A DNA stretch of 64,000 nt from 2-02-FULL-55-14 sp964581115 (GTDB lineage: Bacteria > Bacteroidota > Ignavibacteria > UBA10030): the NCBI GenBank assembly GCA_964581115.1, contig CAZOMY010000014.1, forward strand, positions 13,198-77,197, read 5' to 3'. Position 1 is the first letter of the stretch. Each line of letters opens with the position of its first letter. Under the pieces are notes generated by a model. That model made no database searches. It was given only the letters and a program-made list of their open reading frames with translations, and was not told where the DNA came from. Both the position numbers and the translations under genes were made by a program. Shown here piece after piece: positions 26,500 through 34,552 of this stretch.

Positions 26500-26531
26500 G
26501 GGGCGCTCCGCAGAGCGCCCCTTGTTGTTTT
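26500..26531 (+). terminator. Rho-independent terminator after GspE
   Basis: GGGGCGCTC (26500-26508) and GAGCGCCCC (26513-26521) form a perfect 9-bp stem around CGCA, followed by TTGTTGTTTT. It lies between the plus-strand gspF-gspE pair and the convergent pilin-like genes. Confidence 0.88.
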
Positions 26532-26554
26532 CCATCCACACCATCTCGGCGGCT

Positions 26555-27580
26555 TCACTCATACCATTCGACGATGCTGTAATAGAGCAACCGGCCGATC
26601 CGTCTTGCGTTATCGAGCGCGGCGCTGCTGTACTTGACCTTGCCTCCCGACCCGGTTCCCTTGAGCGTCAGGTTGACCTCCTCGCCGGCGACGATCACCC
26701 CACCGACGATCTGCGGATTCCCAAGAGCTTCGAAGTTGATGACGTTGTTCTCGCCGTAGGCCATGACCAGGCCGTACCAGGTGAAACTGCCCGAGAATTT
26801 CACATTGCCGTTGACGGCCAGGATCCCCCATCCGACGACATTTCCCGTGAAGCGGATGGAGAAATTTGTGTCCGGTGTGCCCACGTTGCAAACGACGATC
26901 ACCGGGTTCGTCGCGCTGCCGAAGGTCCAGTTGCCCGCCACGTTGCCGGGGGTGTTGAACGTGTAGTGAGCGCTTTGTTCATACTCGGGGATGAACGAGG
27001 CGGGACTCAGCGCGTCGTCATTGACCCCGACCTTGATCGAGCCGTTGATGTTCGGCGCCACGGATGCGTCGTTCACGATCTCCGCCGAATCTGCAGAGTT
27101 GCTGACCGTGATCCCTGGAAGGTCGCCGCTGCCGACGAGCGCCGATCCGTCGGCCGTGTAGTTATGCCCGTCCACCCAGGCCTTTCCAGAGATGTTGAAT
27201 TCGGAGTCGTTGCTGATCATGCCGATGGCCGACTCCGATGTCGGGAATGGCTTCGGCGTGAACAGCAACTTGACCCGCATGACATAGGTCGACTCGGCAT
27301 AGGCTCCGGTCGAAACGATGTTGAGGGTGTCGCCGACGGATGTGCTGGTGACGGTATAGGAGCCCCCTTCGAACGACGCCGACGTCGGCGGGGTTGTGCC
27401 CCGGTCAATATAGCGAAGATGCCTGTTGACGGCCAGCCGGGACATGTTGCGCGCGAAGGAGTACTTGTAGTACCCGGTCTGCGCGCCGGTGAGGGCCTCG
27501 GCCGATTCCCGAAGGCTGCTGCCGATGAAGCCGAAGGCAACGGCGGTTCCGAGGATGAGAAAGAGAGCAGCACGTCCCAT
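26555..27580 (-). CDS. Pilin-like minor component, PilX/DUF4900-like (uncertain)
   Basis: 341 residues with one N-terminal hydrophobic helix (ALFLILGTAVAFGFIGSS, about 5-22), followed by a beta-rich extracytoplasmic region with many GNVxF/GG turns (WTFGSATNPVIVVC, GNVKFSGSFTWYG, GGVIVAGEEVN). This pattern is typical of large PilX-type minor pilins. The canonical prepilin motif G-F-T-L-x-E is missing. It is the last of three minus-strand genes of similar N-terminal design, 9 bp after its neighbour. It is probably a tip or minor component of the filament encoded around it. Confidence 0.6.
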   Translation of the reverse strand: MGRAALFLILGTAVAFGFIGSSLRESAEALTGAQTGYYKYSFARNMSRLAVNRHLRYIDRGTTPPTSASFEGGSYTVTSTSVGDTLNIVSTGAYAESTYVMRVKLLFTPKPFPTSESAIGMISNDSEFNISGKAWVDGHNYTADGSALVGSGDLPGITVSNSADSAEIVNDASVAPNINGSIKVGVNDDALSPASFIPEYEQSAHYTFNTPGNVAGNWTFGSATNPVIVVCNVGTPDTNFSIRFTGNVVGWGILAVNGNVKFSGSFTWYGLVMAYGENNVINFEALGNPQIVGGVIVAGEEVNLTLKGTGSGGKVKYSSAALDNARRIGRLLYYSIVEWYE

Positions 27581-27589
27581 GGGGGGCCT

Positions 27590-28192
27590 CTATTTGGTCA
27601 GACTCAGCTGGTTGAGGTTTCGGGGGAAGATCAGTTTCTGCCAGGCGACGATCGAATATGTTGTGTCGCCGAGAGGCCCCAAGACCGCCTCGGGGCTCGC
27701 CACCATGAATCGAACGTCGATGCCGCGGATCTTGTTCAGCGTGTCCGCGTTCGTCGAAGGTACATTGATCAGAACATTGTTCGAATCGTAGTATGAGATC
27801 CGAAACTGTACCAGCCCGAAGTTCTGGCGAAGCGACGATCCGGCCTGCACCCGGAAGAGGGGAAAGTCGCGAGGGTTGGCCGTTTCCGTTGCCTGTGCGA
27901 CTGATCCGGCCTGATACCGGTACAGAAGGGTGTCCATCGTGTTGGTGATATCCGCCCTGAAATCGAGCCGTTGCGCGTCGGCATGGAAGATCCGCTGGCC
28001 GCGGACATGGTGACCGATCTTCAGGAAGTCAAACTCGATCTGTCGGGCGAGCTCGACGGCATTGGACTGCGTCGTCACGGTGAAGGTGTTCTGGTAGAGC
28101 GTGGCGTTGATATTCGCCTGTACGCGTGCGACCGCAAGGACCAACAGGCCGAAGATGATGGCGGAGGCGATATAGTCGAGAACGGCTCCCAT
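27590..28192 (-). CDS. Pilin-like protein with single N-terminal helix
   Basis: 200 residues. It opens MGAVLDYIASAIIFGLLVLA, a hydrophobic helix directly after the start, followed by helical QSNAVELARQIEFDFLKIGH and a beta-rich C-terminus. This resembles PilW/GspJ-type minor pseudopilins, which share an arginine/glutamate-rich helix after the membrane segment. There is no standard prepilin peptidase motif. It lies 12 bp after the next pilin-like gene and 9 bp before the PilX-like one. Confidence 0.6.
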   Translation of the reverse strand: MGAVLDYIASAIIFGLLVLAVARVQANINATLYQNTFTVTTQSNAVELARQIEFDFLKIGHHVRGQRIFHADAQRLDFRADITNTMDTLLYRYQAGSVAQATETANPRDFPLFRVQAGSSLRQNFGLVQFRISYYDSNNVLINVPSTNADTLNKIRGIDVRFMVASPEAVLGPLGDTTYSIVAWQKLIFPRNLNQLSLTK

Positions 28193-28204
28193 GGTCAGAC
28201 CCGG

Positions 28205-28756
28205 TCAGTAGTATTTGCGGTAGACCGCAATATCGTGCATTCGGTAGGGGATGATATTGCCGTTCTGATCCTTGATCATCGAGAAGTTCTGGACGTTCAC
28301 GGTGATCTTCTTGTGCCAGGTCGGCGATGTCTGCTCGACCAGGTTGTCCTCGTGCACATACTGAATCGTGTCCCGGATGATGAACCATCCGAGCCGGGGA
28401 TTCCAGACCCAGCGTACATAGTCGTGATAATCGTCGACGTCGTCGAATCGCCACTGCGAACGGTACGAACCGGTTCGCGAAGAGTCCGGAAGGGAAACGC
28501 TCTCGCCCGCGTCTGGTCCGAACGAAGCATGGGCCGTCATCCCGGCGTACGTGAAGACCCGGTTGTTGTTCGTCGTCCTCTCATCGAAACTCTTCGTCTG
28601 GATCTCATCGAGCATCGACTGTGCGTAGGAGAGGGCATTGAGGTTCGCTTCCATCTCCAGCCCCATGTTTGACGTCTGGACGATCGTCGCGTTGATCGCC
28701 AGCGTCAGCGTTGCCAGGAGCGTGAATGCTCCGATGGCCAGCATGCCTTGTCCCAT
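28205..28756 (-). CDS. Pilin-like protein, first of the minor pilin group
   Basis: 183 residues starting MGQGMLAIGAFTLLATLTLA, an N-terminal hydrophobic helix. It continues with ALSYAQSMLDEIQTKSFDE, the amphipathic region common to GspI/PilV-like pseudopilins. A soluble domain rich in Trp, Tyr and Asp follows. The leader before the hydrophobic stretch is very short, with G4 as a possible cleavage residue but no Glu at +5. It is divergent from pilT across 526 bp. Confidence 0.6.
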   Translation of the reverse strand: MGQGMLAIGAFTLLATLTLAINATIVQTSNMGLEMEANLNALSYAQSMLDEIQTKSFDERTTNNNRVFTYAGMTAHASFGPDAGESVSLPDSSRTGSYRSQWRFDDVDDYHDYVRWVWNPRLGWFIIRDTIQYVHEDNLVEQTSPTWHKKITVNVQNFSMIKDQNGNIIPYRMHDIAVYRKYY

Positions 28757-29282
28757 TGTGAACGGATCCCTTCTGGTTCAGTCGACAGACACCGAACGGC
28801 CGAGGAGTGTGGTCTCAACCGCACAATACCGCTTCCGGGTGAGCAAACCCATGGGCTACGTCACAGCGCATCCGGTCGTCAATGGCGATACTTCGCGGGT
28901 GTCGGAACTCGACACGTCAACACATCGTAGTCATCCCCCTGCAGTATAGCAAAAAACCCTCCAATCGTGCTCCTCCTCAAAAACCTGACAATTTCGACAG
29001 TTGACACCCATCGCCATGTCTCAGAGTGAGGTGTTGACCGACCGATGCGGATAAAATGACACAGTTGAGCCCATCGGTACCAGCGCCCACGATGATGCCC
29101 CACCACAATGTACGCATTCCATGGCCTATTCGTCAATATTTCAGAATATCAATAACATGGTGCAATGAGTGCAACAAAGACTTTAAGGAATTTGCAATTC
29201 TCTGTGGCCTTCCGTATACTCTACCGAATTAGTCGAGAATTGGCGACTCGACCGAACATCATGAACTGACGCCTGAGTCAGT
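28757..29282. other. Divergent intergenic region between pilin-like genes and pilT
   Basis: 526 bp with no gene and a noticeably more AT-rich composition than the flanks. A possible plus-strand promoter is TTTGCA (29191-29196), 18 bp, TATACT (29215-29220), upstream of pilT. I see no clear tandem repeat or terminator here. Confidence 0.5.
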
Positions 29283-30587
29283 ATGGCACCAAACCCTCCA
29301 ATTGCACCCGCGGTGAAGCCGGGCTCGCCGGCAGCGGGAGAGTTGTCTCCGATCATCCTGGAAGGTCAGAAGGTCCTCAAGGAGGTCGCTGCGACCATTC
29401 CCGGGACGGTGACCGGCCTTGAGCGTCAGATGATGATCGGGGACACGCTTTCGCGCGTGGACGAGACATCGAAGATGAAGCTGTTGACGCTCATGAATCA
29501 CTTCCTGTCCCGGATGTTCGCGGTCAATGCCTCAGACATCGATATGGGGGGGTACGGGTCTCAAGGTTTCATCTGGTATCGGATCTACGGGTCGAAAAAG
29601 CCGGACCCGACGCTGGGCAAGTATGCTCCGGACGAGATGAACATTCTCATCCAAAGCGTCATCGGCGAGCGTCAGCGGACGTTCCTGTACGAGAATCGCA
29701 ACCTGGACTTCTCCCACATGCTGTATCTCGAAGGTGGGGAATTCCGTCGTTTCCGCGCTGACGCGTATTTCGACCTGGACCAGCTGGCCCTGAACATGCG
29801 GGCCATTAACAATACGGTCCGTCCCTACAAGCTGCTCGAATTGCATCCGGGAGTCACCAAGATGGTGAGTCTGGCCCAGACCAAAGAAGGACTCTGTCTG
29901 GTCACCGGGATCACCGGCTCCGGAAAAAGCTCGACGCTGGACGCGATCATCGACGCCAACAATCATTCGGTCGATGGTCACATCGTCATCATCGCCTCAC
30001 CGATCGAGTACGTCCACAAGTCCGACCGTTGCATCATCCGCCACCGGGAAGTGGGGCGCGACGTCCTCTCCTTCAAGGAGGGGGCGATCCAGGCCCTTCG
30101 GCAGGACCCCGATATCATCATGATCGGCGAGTTGCGCGACCCCGAGACGATCATGACAGCCCTCGAGATCACCGACTCCGGCCACAAGGTCTTCTCGACG
30201 CTCCATACCGCCTCGGCGGTCGAATCGATCGACCGGATCATCGGTGAAATACCGCCGGTGGAGCAGGAGCGCGTCCGCAACCGGCTGGGCGAAACGTTGC
30301 GGGCCGTGATCTCCCAGAAGCTCGTTCCAAGCCTCGACGGCAAGCGCGTCCTGGCGAAGGAGATCATGATCGCAACGCCTTCCGTCCGCGCGGCGATCAA
30401 GAACAACAATACCTCCGAGATCTACCAGATGATCTCGGAAGGTCTCGAGCAGGGGATGAATACGATGGAGCAGGACCTCAAGCGGCTCTATCTGGCGAAG
30501 AAGATCTCGCTCGAGAACGCGATGAACTACGCCAACAACAAGCGTCGACTGCAGCAACTGTTGCAGATCGCGCCGACGGACAACTGA
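29283..30587 (+). CDS. pilT: PilT-like retraction/secretion ATPase
   Basis: 434 residues. A Pro-rich start is followed by a PAS-like N-domain (FLSRMFAVNASDIDMGGYG). The RecA-like core has Walker A GITGSGKSST, the Asp box, Walker B IIMIGELRDPETI and the His box FSTLHTASAVESIDRII. It lacks the four-Cys zinc site present in the GspE at 24677, which fits a PilT-type ATPase. The C-terminal PilT motif AIRNLIRE is only loosely matched (AAIKNNNTSEIYQMI), so retraction activity is not certain. It heads the plus-strand run to PilM-N, PilO and the secretin. Confidence 0.87.
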   Translation: MAPNPPIAPAVKPGSPAAGELSPIILEGQKVLKEVAATIPGTVTGLERQMMIGDTLSRVDETSKMKLLTLMNHFLSRMFAVNASDIDMGGYGSQGFIWYRIYGSKKPDPTLGKYAPDEMNILIQSVIGERQRTFLYENRNLDFSHMLYLEGGEFRRFRADAYFDLDQLALNMRAINNTVRPYKLLELHPGVTKMVSLAQTKEGLCLVTGITGSGKSSTLDAIIDANNHSVDGHIVIIASPIEYVHKSDRCIIRHREVGRDVLSFKEGAIQALRQDPDIIMIGELRDPETIMTALEITDSGHKVFSTLHTASAVESIDRIIGEIPPVEQERVRNRLGETLRAVISQKLVPSLDGKRVLAKEIMIATPSVRAAIKNNNTSEIYQMISEGLEQGMNTMEQDLKRLYLAKKISLENAMNYANNKRRLQQLLQIAPTDN

Positions 30588-30615
30588 GCACTGCGTCGGA
30601 GAATCCGGACCCCTT

Positions 30616-32223
30616 ATGACGATCCAAAAAGGTGATGGTCGGACCGCCGTCTCGCTGTTCGTCGACGGTCTCTCGCTGAAGTTCGTTCAGCTCTCCTTGA
30701 AGGGTGGGAAGGTGACCTTGCGCGACTTCAAGACGGTCGCCTTGGTCAAGAAGTTCGAGGAGAAGGAGATTGCCGCCGAGGCCGACGAAGCGGGCGGCTT
30801 CGGAGAATCGCCGACCGCCGACGCGTTCGGGGGTGGTGCGGCGACCATGGAAGGGGGCCAGGAGGAAGAGGCGAATTCCAACGCGACGGTCTTGCTCGGC
30901 TTGCTCTCGGACCTCAACGGCAAGTTTTCGCTCAACTATGCGTTGTCGGAGCCGGCGGTCACGTATCAGGAATTTGAATCTGATTTTGGGCTGAAGGGAT
31001 CGGCTCTCCGTAAGCGCATCATCGAGGAACTCTCCGCCTCACGCGCCACGCCCCCAGCGCCCGATTCCTTCGCCATCATTCCGCACGCCAGCGGCGGCCT
31101 CCTGACGGTGATCCGCGAGGACGGTCTCAATCTGTACGACCTCCTGACGGAGATCCGAAGCTTCCTGGGCAACCGGGCCCCCAACCTCGAGCACATCGAC
31201 AGCGCCGATGTGGCGCTCATCGAGATGATCCGGTCCAATTATGAGGTACAGGACGAGGAGGTCACGGTCGTCGTCTATGTCGGCCACGACTTCAGCCGGA
31301 TCATCTTCATGCAGGGCAAGGAATACCTGCACTTCGCGCCCATCATCAGCGAAGGGCACGAATCGCCGAATCTCGAGAACACGCTTTACAGCCGCATCCT
31401 GCTCGAGCAGGATAACATCGCCCTCGCCCGGATGGACCGGATCATTCTGGCAGGCGAGGCGCACAAGGTCAACCTCCTCGAATCGCTCGCTCCGCAATTC
31501 TCGTCCGCCCAGGTCGAATACGCGCACCTTCCGCACGTGGACCTGACCCCCTTCGACGGCTCCGTCGGCGACGCCCTCTCGGAATACGCCATTCCGATCA
31601 TGAATGCGTGGAAGGCGCTGGAGCCGAAGCGGAAGACCTTCTTCCCGACGAATCTCCTCCCGAGCGCCATCATCGAAGCGCAGAAGGTCTTCAAGCTTGC
31701 CTGGCACGGCTGGCTGACGGCGCTGGCGATCATCGGCTCGATCGTCTTTTTCTATAATTCGATCCTTGAGCAGAACGTCGCCATCCGGCGTGCCAAGGAG
31801 GAGTTGGCGCAGAAGCAGGTGCGGCTGGCCGACCTGGACCTGTTCCGCTCGCGCAAGGACGTCCTGCAGGGCGACATCAACCGCTACATCAACGCGACGA
31901 CGACGTACGATTCCATCGCGCCTGGCGGGGACCGCTGGAGCCGCATCCTGCATTACGTGGCGACGAGCGTCGAGGACCTCAATTCGATGTGGATCTACCA
32001 CGTGCGGCCCGACCCGCAGAATAAGTCCATCATCATCCTGTCGGGCCGCTCGATCTACCGGACGCGGATCCCCCGTATCGCGAGCATCTTCGAGCGGGCG
32101 ACGCTCCGCGAGGTCCGGACCACGTCGGTGCGCAACAAGATCGTCTACGAGTTCGACATTGTCGTGGAACGCGTCGACAAGCATGACATCCCCGAGCGTC
32201 CCTACGAGCCGAATCGACGGTAA
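30616..32223 (+). CDS. PilM-like protein fused to a PilN-like membrane segment
   Basis: 535 residues. The N-terminal about 340 residues look like the actin-fold ATPase PilM/GspL: GDGRTAVSLFVDGLSLKFVQ at the start and DEEVTVVVYVGHDFSRIIF in the second lobe. An acidic, low-complexity insert lies at about 55-90. After about residue 355 comes a transmembrane helix (WLTALAIIGSIVFFYNSI). A coiled coil and a ferredoxin-like periplasmic domain follow, as in PilN. It therefore combines two normally separate alignment-complex proteins. PilO follows 17 bp later. Confidence 0.75.
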   Translation: MTIQKGDGRTAVSLFVDGLSLKFVQLSLKGGKVTLRDFKTVALVKKFEEKEIAAEADEAGGFGESPTADAFGGGAATMEGGQEEEANSNATVLLGLLSDLNGKFSLNYALSEPAVTYQEFESDFGLKGSALRKRIIEELSASRATPPAPDSFAIIPHASGGLLTVIREDGLNLYDLLTEIRSFLGNRAPNLEHIDSADVALIEMIRSNYEVQDEEVTVVVYVGHDFSRIIFMQGKEYLHFAPIISEGHESPNLENTLYSRILLEQDNIALARMDRIILAGEAHKVNLLESLAPQFSSAQVEYAHLPHVDLTPFDGSVGDALSEYAIPIMNAWKALEPKRKTFFPTNLLPSAIIEAQKVFKLAWHGWLTALAIIGSIVFFYNSILEQNVAIRRAKEELAQKQVRLADLDLFRSRKDVLQGDINRYINATTTYDSIAPGGDRWSRILHYVATSVEDLNSMWIYHVRPDPQNKSIIILSGRSIYRTRIPRIASIFERATLREVRTTSVRNKIVYEFDIVVERVDKHDIPERPYEPNRR

Positions 32224-32240
32224 CTAAACGCGGAGGCCTC

Positions 32241-33137
32241 GTGACCTACAAGCTTCGCAATACGATCGCGCTCGCCGTCGTGCTGCTGTTGTTCTGCGGC
32301 GGTGGAGCGTTCTGGTATTTCTACTGGCAGCCGCGCGAGCTCAATGCCCTCACCAAGCAGATCGCCACGATCGACAAAGAGCTCGATAATCTTCCCATCC
32401 TCACGGAGGAGGTCCAACGGCTCACCGTGCAGTTCCAGGACGTCAAGCGCCGGTACGATTCCCGCAGCAAAGAGATCCCGGAGTTCGACGTCTCGTCGCA
32501 GACCTACGGCTACATGAGCCGCGGCATCGACGTGGCGGGCTTTCTGAAGTTCGATATGAAGTTCCTCGGCACGCAGGAAGGACCGGGCTACGGATTCAAC
32601 GCCTACAAGCTCGAACAGGGCGAGGCGCAGTTCGACAATCTCTACCGTTTCGTGTACTTCCTCGAGAACGGACGCCGTTTGTACAAGATTTCAACCCTGA
32701 CCCTCGAGTACAAGGATGCGGTCGATACGGAGACGAAGGAGACGAAGAAGTGGATCGCCTTCGAGATGGAGCTTCATGCCTACTACGTGCGCGGCATTCC
32801 CGAGCTGGGAACCTCGTTGGCGGCCCGAAGTCTCACCGTCGTCCCGGCTCCCTTCGACCCGTTCGACCCGCTCATCGTTCCGACGATCGCGGCCGAGGCC
32901 CCGACGGGCGAGATCAATCCAAGGAACCTCGAGGTGAAGGCGGTGCTCCCGGGAAAGGCCTTCGTCCTGTACGAAAGCGAGCTGATCGTCTTGCAGCTTG
33001 GCGACCGCGTCTGGCGCGGCGCCGTCAGTGCTATCGACCCTCGCTCGAGCACGGTCGAGTTCACGCTCAATGAGGGGGGCGTCATCACGAAAGTAACCAA
33101 GCAGATCCAATTCGATCGTCGAAGGAGGCTCCGGTGA
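32241..33137 (+). CDS. PilO-like alignment protein
   Basis: 298 residues starting at GTG 32241, with GGAGG at 32231-32235. It has a short cytoplasmic tail, one membrane helix (about 9-28, ALAVVLLLFCGGGAFWYFYW) and a coiled coil (LNALTKQIATIDKELDNLP). A periplasmic domain of PilO type follows, with an extra C-terminal extension of about 90 residues that could stand in for PilP, which is otherwise missing. It joins the PilM-N protein to the secretin, and its stop overlaps the secretin start (GTGA). Confidence 0.78.
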   Translation: MTYKLRNTIALAVVLLLFCGGGAFWYFYWQPRELNALTKQIATIDKELDNLPILTEEVQRLTVQFQDVKRRYDSRSKEIPEFDVSSQTYGYMSRGIDVAGFLKFDMKFLGTQEGPGYGFNAYKLEQGEAQFDNLYRFVYFLENGRRLYKISTLTLEYKDAVDTETKETKKWIAFEMELHAYYVRGIPELGTSLAARSLTVVPAPFDPFDPLIVPTIAAEAPTGEINPRNLEVKAVLPGKAFVLYESELIVLQLGDRVWRGAVSAIDPRSSTVEFTLNEGGVITKVTKQIQFDRRRRLR

Positions 33138-34447
33138 ACCTCACACGTGGAATGATCCTGCTGTTGGCCGCCGTTCTGCTGGCGGCGACAGCGATGGCCC
33201 AGACCGAATCGCAGCTGCGCCGCGCGGCGCAGGGCAAGTCCGGCGCGTCACCGGATGAGGTCGTCTCGTTCAGGGCCGACGTGCCGTACGCGCAGGCCGT
33301 CAAGTCCCTCGGCGAGATCTGGAAGACCAAAGCGGGCAAGATCGTCATCGACCGGACTGACACGAAGGACGGCGACAGGCCGATCGGCGTGAACATCGAG
33401 GCGATGTACTGGAAGGACGCCTTTGAGCTTATCCTCCGGACCAACAAGCTCTGGTACAATCAGTTCGAAGAGCATGTCGAGGTCGTCCCGTTCGAGCAGG
33501 CCGGCAGGCCGGCGCAAGCGGACACGAAGACCGTCGAGCAGGCCAAGGCCAGCGAATCGCCGGTCGTGACGGCGCCCACACTTCCTCAGGCGACTCCGAG
33601 CGAGATTCCTATGAAGGTCGACTCGGCCGAGTATTACTTCAAGGACCGCGAGATCACGATCTCGAGCGTGTTCTTCGAGGTCGACCGGACCCGCCTGGCT
33701 CAAACGGGTATCGGGTTCTCGATCTTCCGCGGCAAGGGGCTGAACCTCAGCGTCGAGTTCTCAGGAGCCGACAGGATCTCGACCCCCATCATGGGGATCG
33801 CGGCCAGTCCTCGCGACAAGCGCCTGGCGGTCGATATTGACGCCGCCTTGAATGTGTTCGAGCGGGAACAATTGGGCGAGGTCATCGCCCGGCCGCAGAT
33901 CACGGTCAGGAACGGCACGTCGTCGAAGCTGCAGAGCGGACAGAACTTCTCCGTTCAACTCCGCGACTTCTCCGGCAACGTCGTCAACCAGTTCTATGAG
34001 ACTGGAACGATCTTGACGGTGACCCCGAAGGTGTGGAAGTACGAGGACAAGGAGTTCATCACGCTGACGTACAAGATCGAACGCAGTACGCCCTTGCCGT
34101 CGACCACGACGATCCTCGTCAACAAGACCGAAGCGTCGGGCACGCTCATGCTCCTCGACGGCGAAGAGGCCTACGTCGGCGGGCTCTATTCGACCGAAGA
34201 AACGGTGACGCGTGAAGGTGTACCGGTGCTCAAGGACCTTCCGTGGTGGGTCTTCGGCCTTCGTTACCTGTTCGGTTTCGATGCCACCGACTATAAAAAG
34301 AAAGAGTTGGTCGTTCTCATGAAGGCCCAGATGGTGCCCCTGCTCGAAGACCGTCTCAAGTCGGCTCCGAAGCAGGAAGGTCTGGACGTGATCCGCAAAG
34401 AGATGAATCAGGATCTGCAGAAGCGGATCGAGCAGAAGAAAAAGTAA
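33134..34447 (+). CDS. pilQ: PilQ/GspD-family secretin
   Basis: 437 residues with GTG start overlapping pilO by four bases. The signal peptide is about residues 1-22 (ends ATAMA). A small N-domain follows (VSFRADVPYAQAVKSLGEIW), resembling the secretin/TonB short N-terminal domain. The secretin domain spans about 225-420: VIARPQITVRNGTSSKLQSG, then the lip motif EDGEEAYVGG-like LLDGEEAYVGGLYSTEE, then GVPVLKDLPWWVFGLRYLFG. It lacks AMIN and extended N1-N3 modules, so it is short for PilQ. It forms the outer-membrane exit pore. Confidence 0.88.
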   Translation: MNLTRGMILLLAAVLLAATAMAQTESQLRRAAQGKSGASPDEVVSFRADVPYAQAVKSLGEIWKTKAGKIVIDRTDTKDGDRPIGVNIEAMYWKDAFELILRTNKLWYNQFEEHVEVVPFEQAGRPAQADTKTVEQAKASESPVVTAPTLPQATPSEIPMKVDSAEYYFKDREITISSVFFEVDRTRLAQTGIGFSIFRGKGLNLSVEFSGADRISTPIMGIAASPRDKRLAVDIDAALNVFEREQLGEVIARPQITVRNGTSSKLQSGQNFSVQLRDFSGNVVNQFYETGTILTVTPKVWKYEDKEFITLTYKIERSTPLPSTTTILVNKTEASGTLMLLDGEEAYVGGLYSTEETVTREGVPVLKDLPWWVFGLRYLFGFDATDYKKKELVVLMKAQMVPLLEDRLKSAPKQEGLDVIRKEMNQDLQKRIEQKKK

Positions 34448-34487
34448 CCCGACACGTTTCAGCAAAGCCGTCGGGCCGCCACGAAAG

Positions 34488-34506
34488 CGCGCGATGCCAT
34501 CGCGCG
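34488..34506. other. Perfect hairpin between secretin and giant lipoprotein genes
   Basis: CGCGCGAT and ATCGCGCG flank a 3-nt loop. No T-run follows, so it does not look like a full terminator. It may reduce or stabilise readthrough into the lipoprotein gene. Confidence 0.4.
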
Positions 34507-34552
34507 ATCCAAGGATCGTAGTCATCGTTCGAGTCGGTCACGGGAGGATGGT

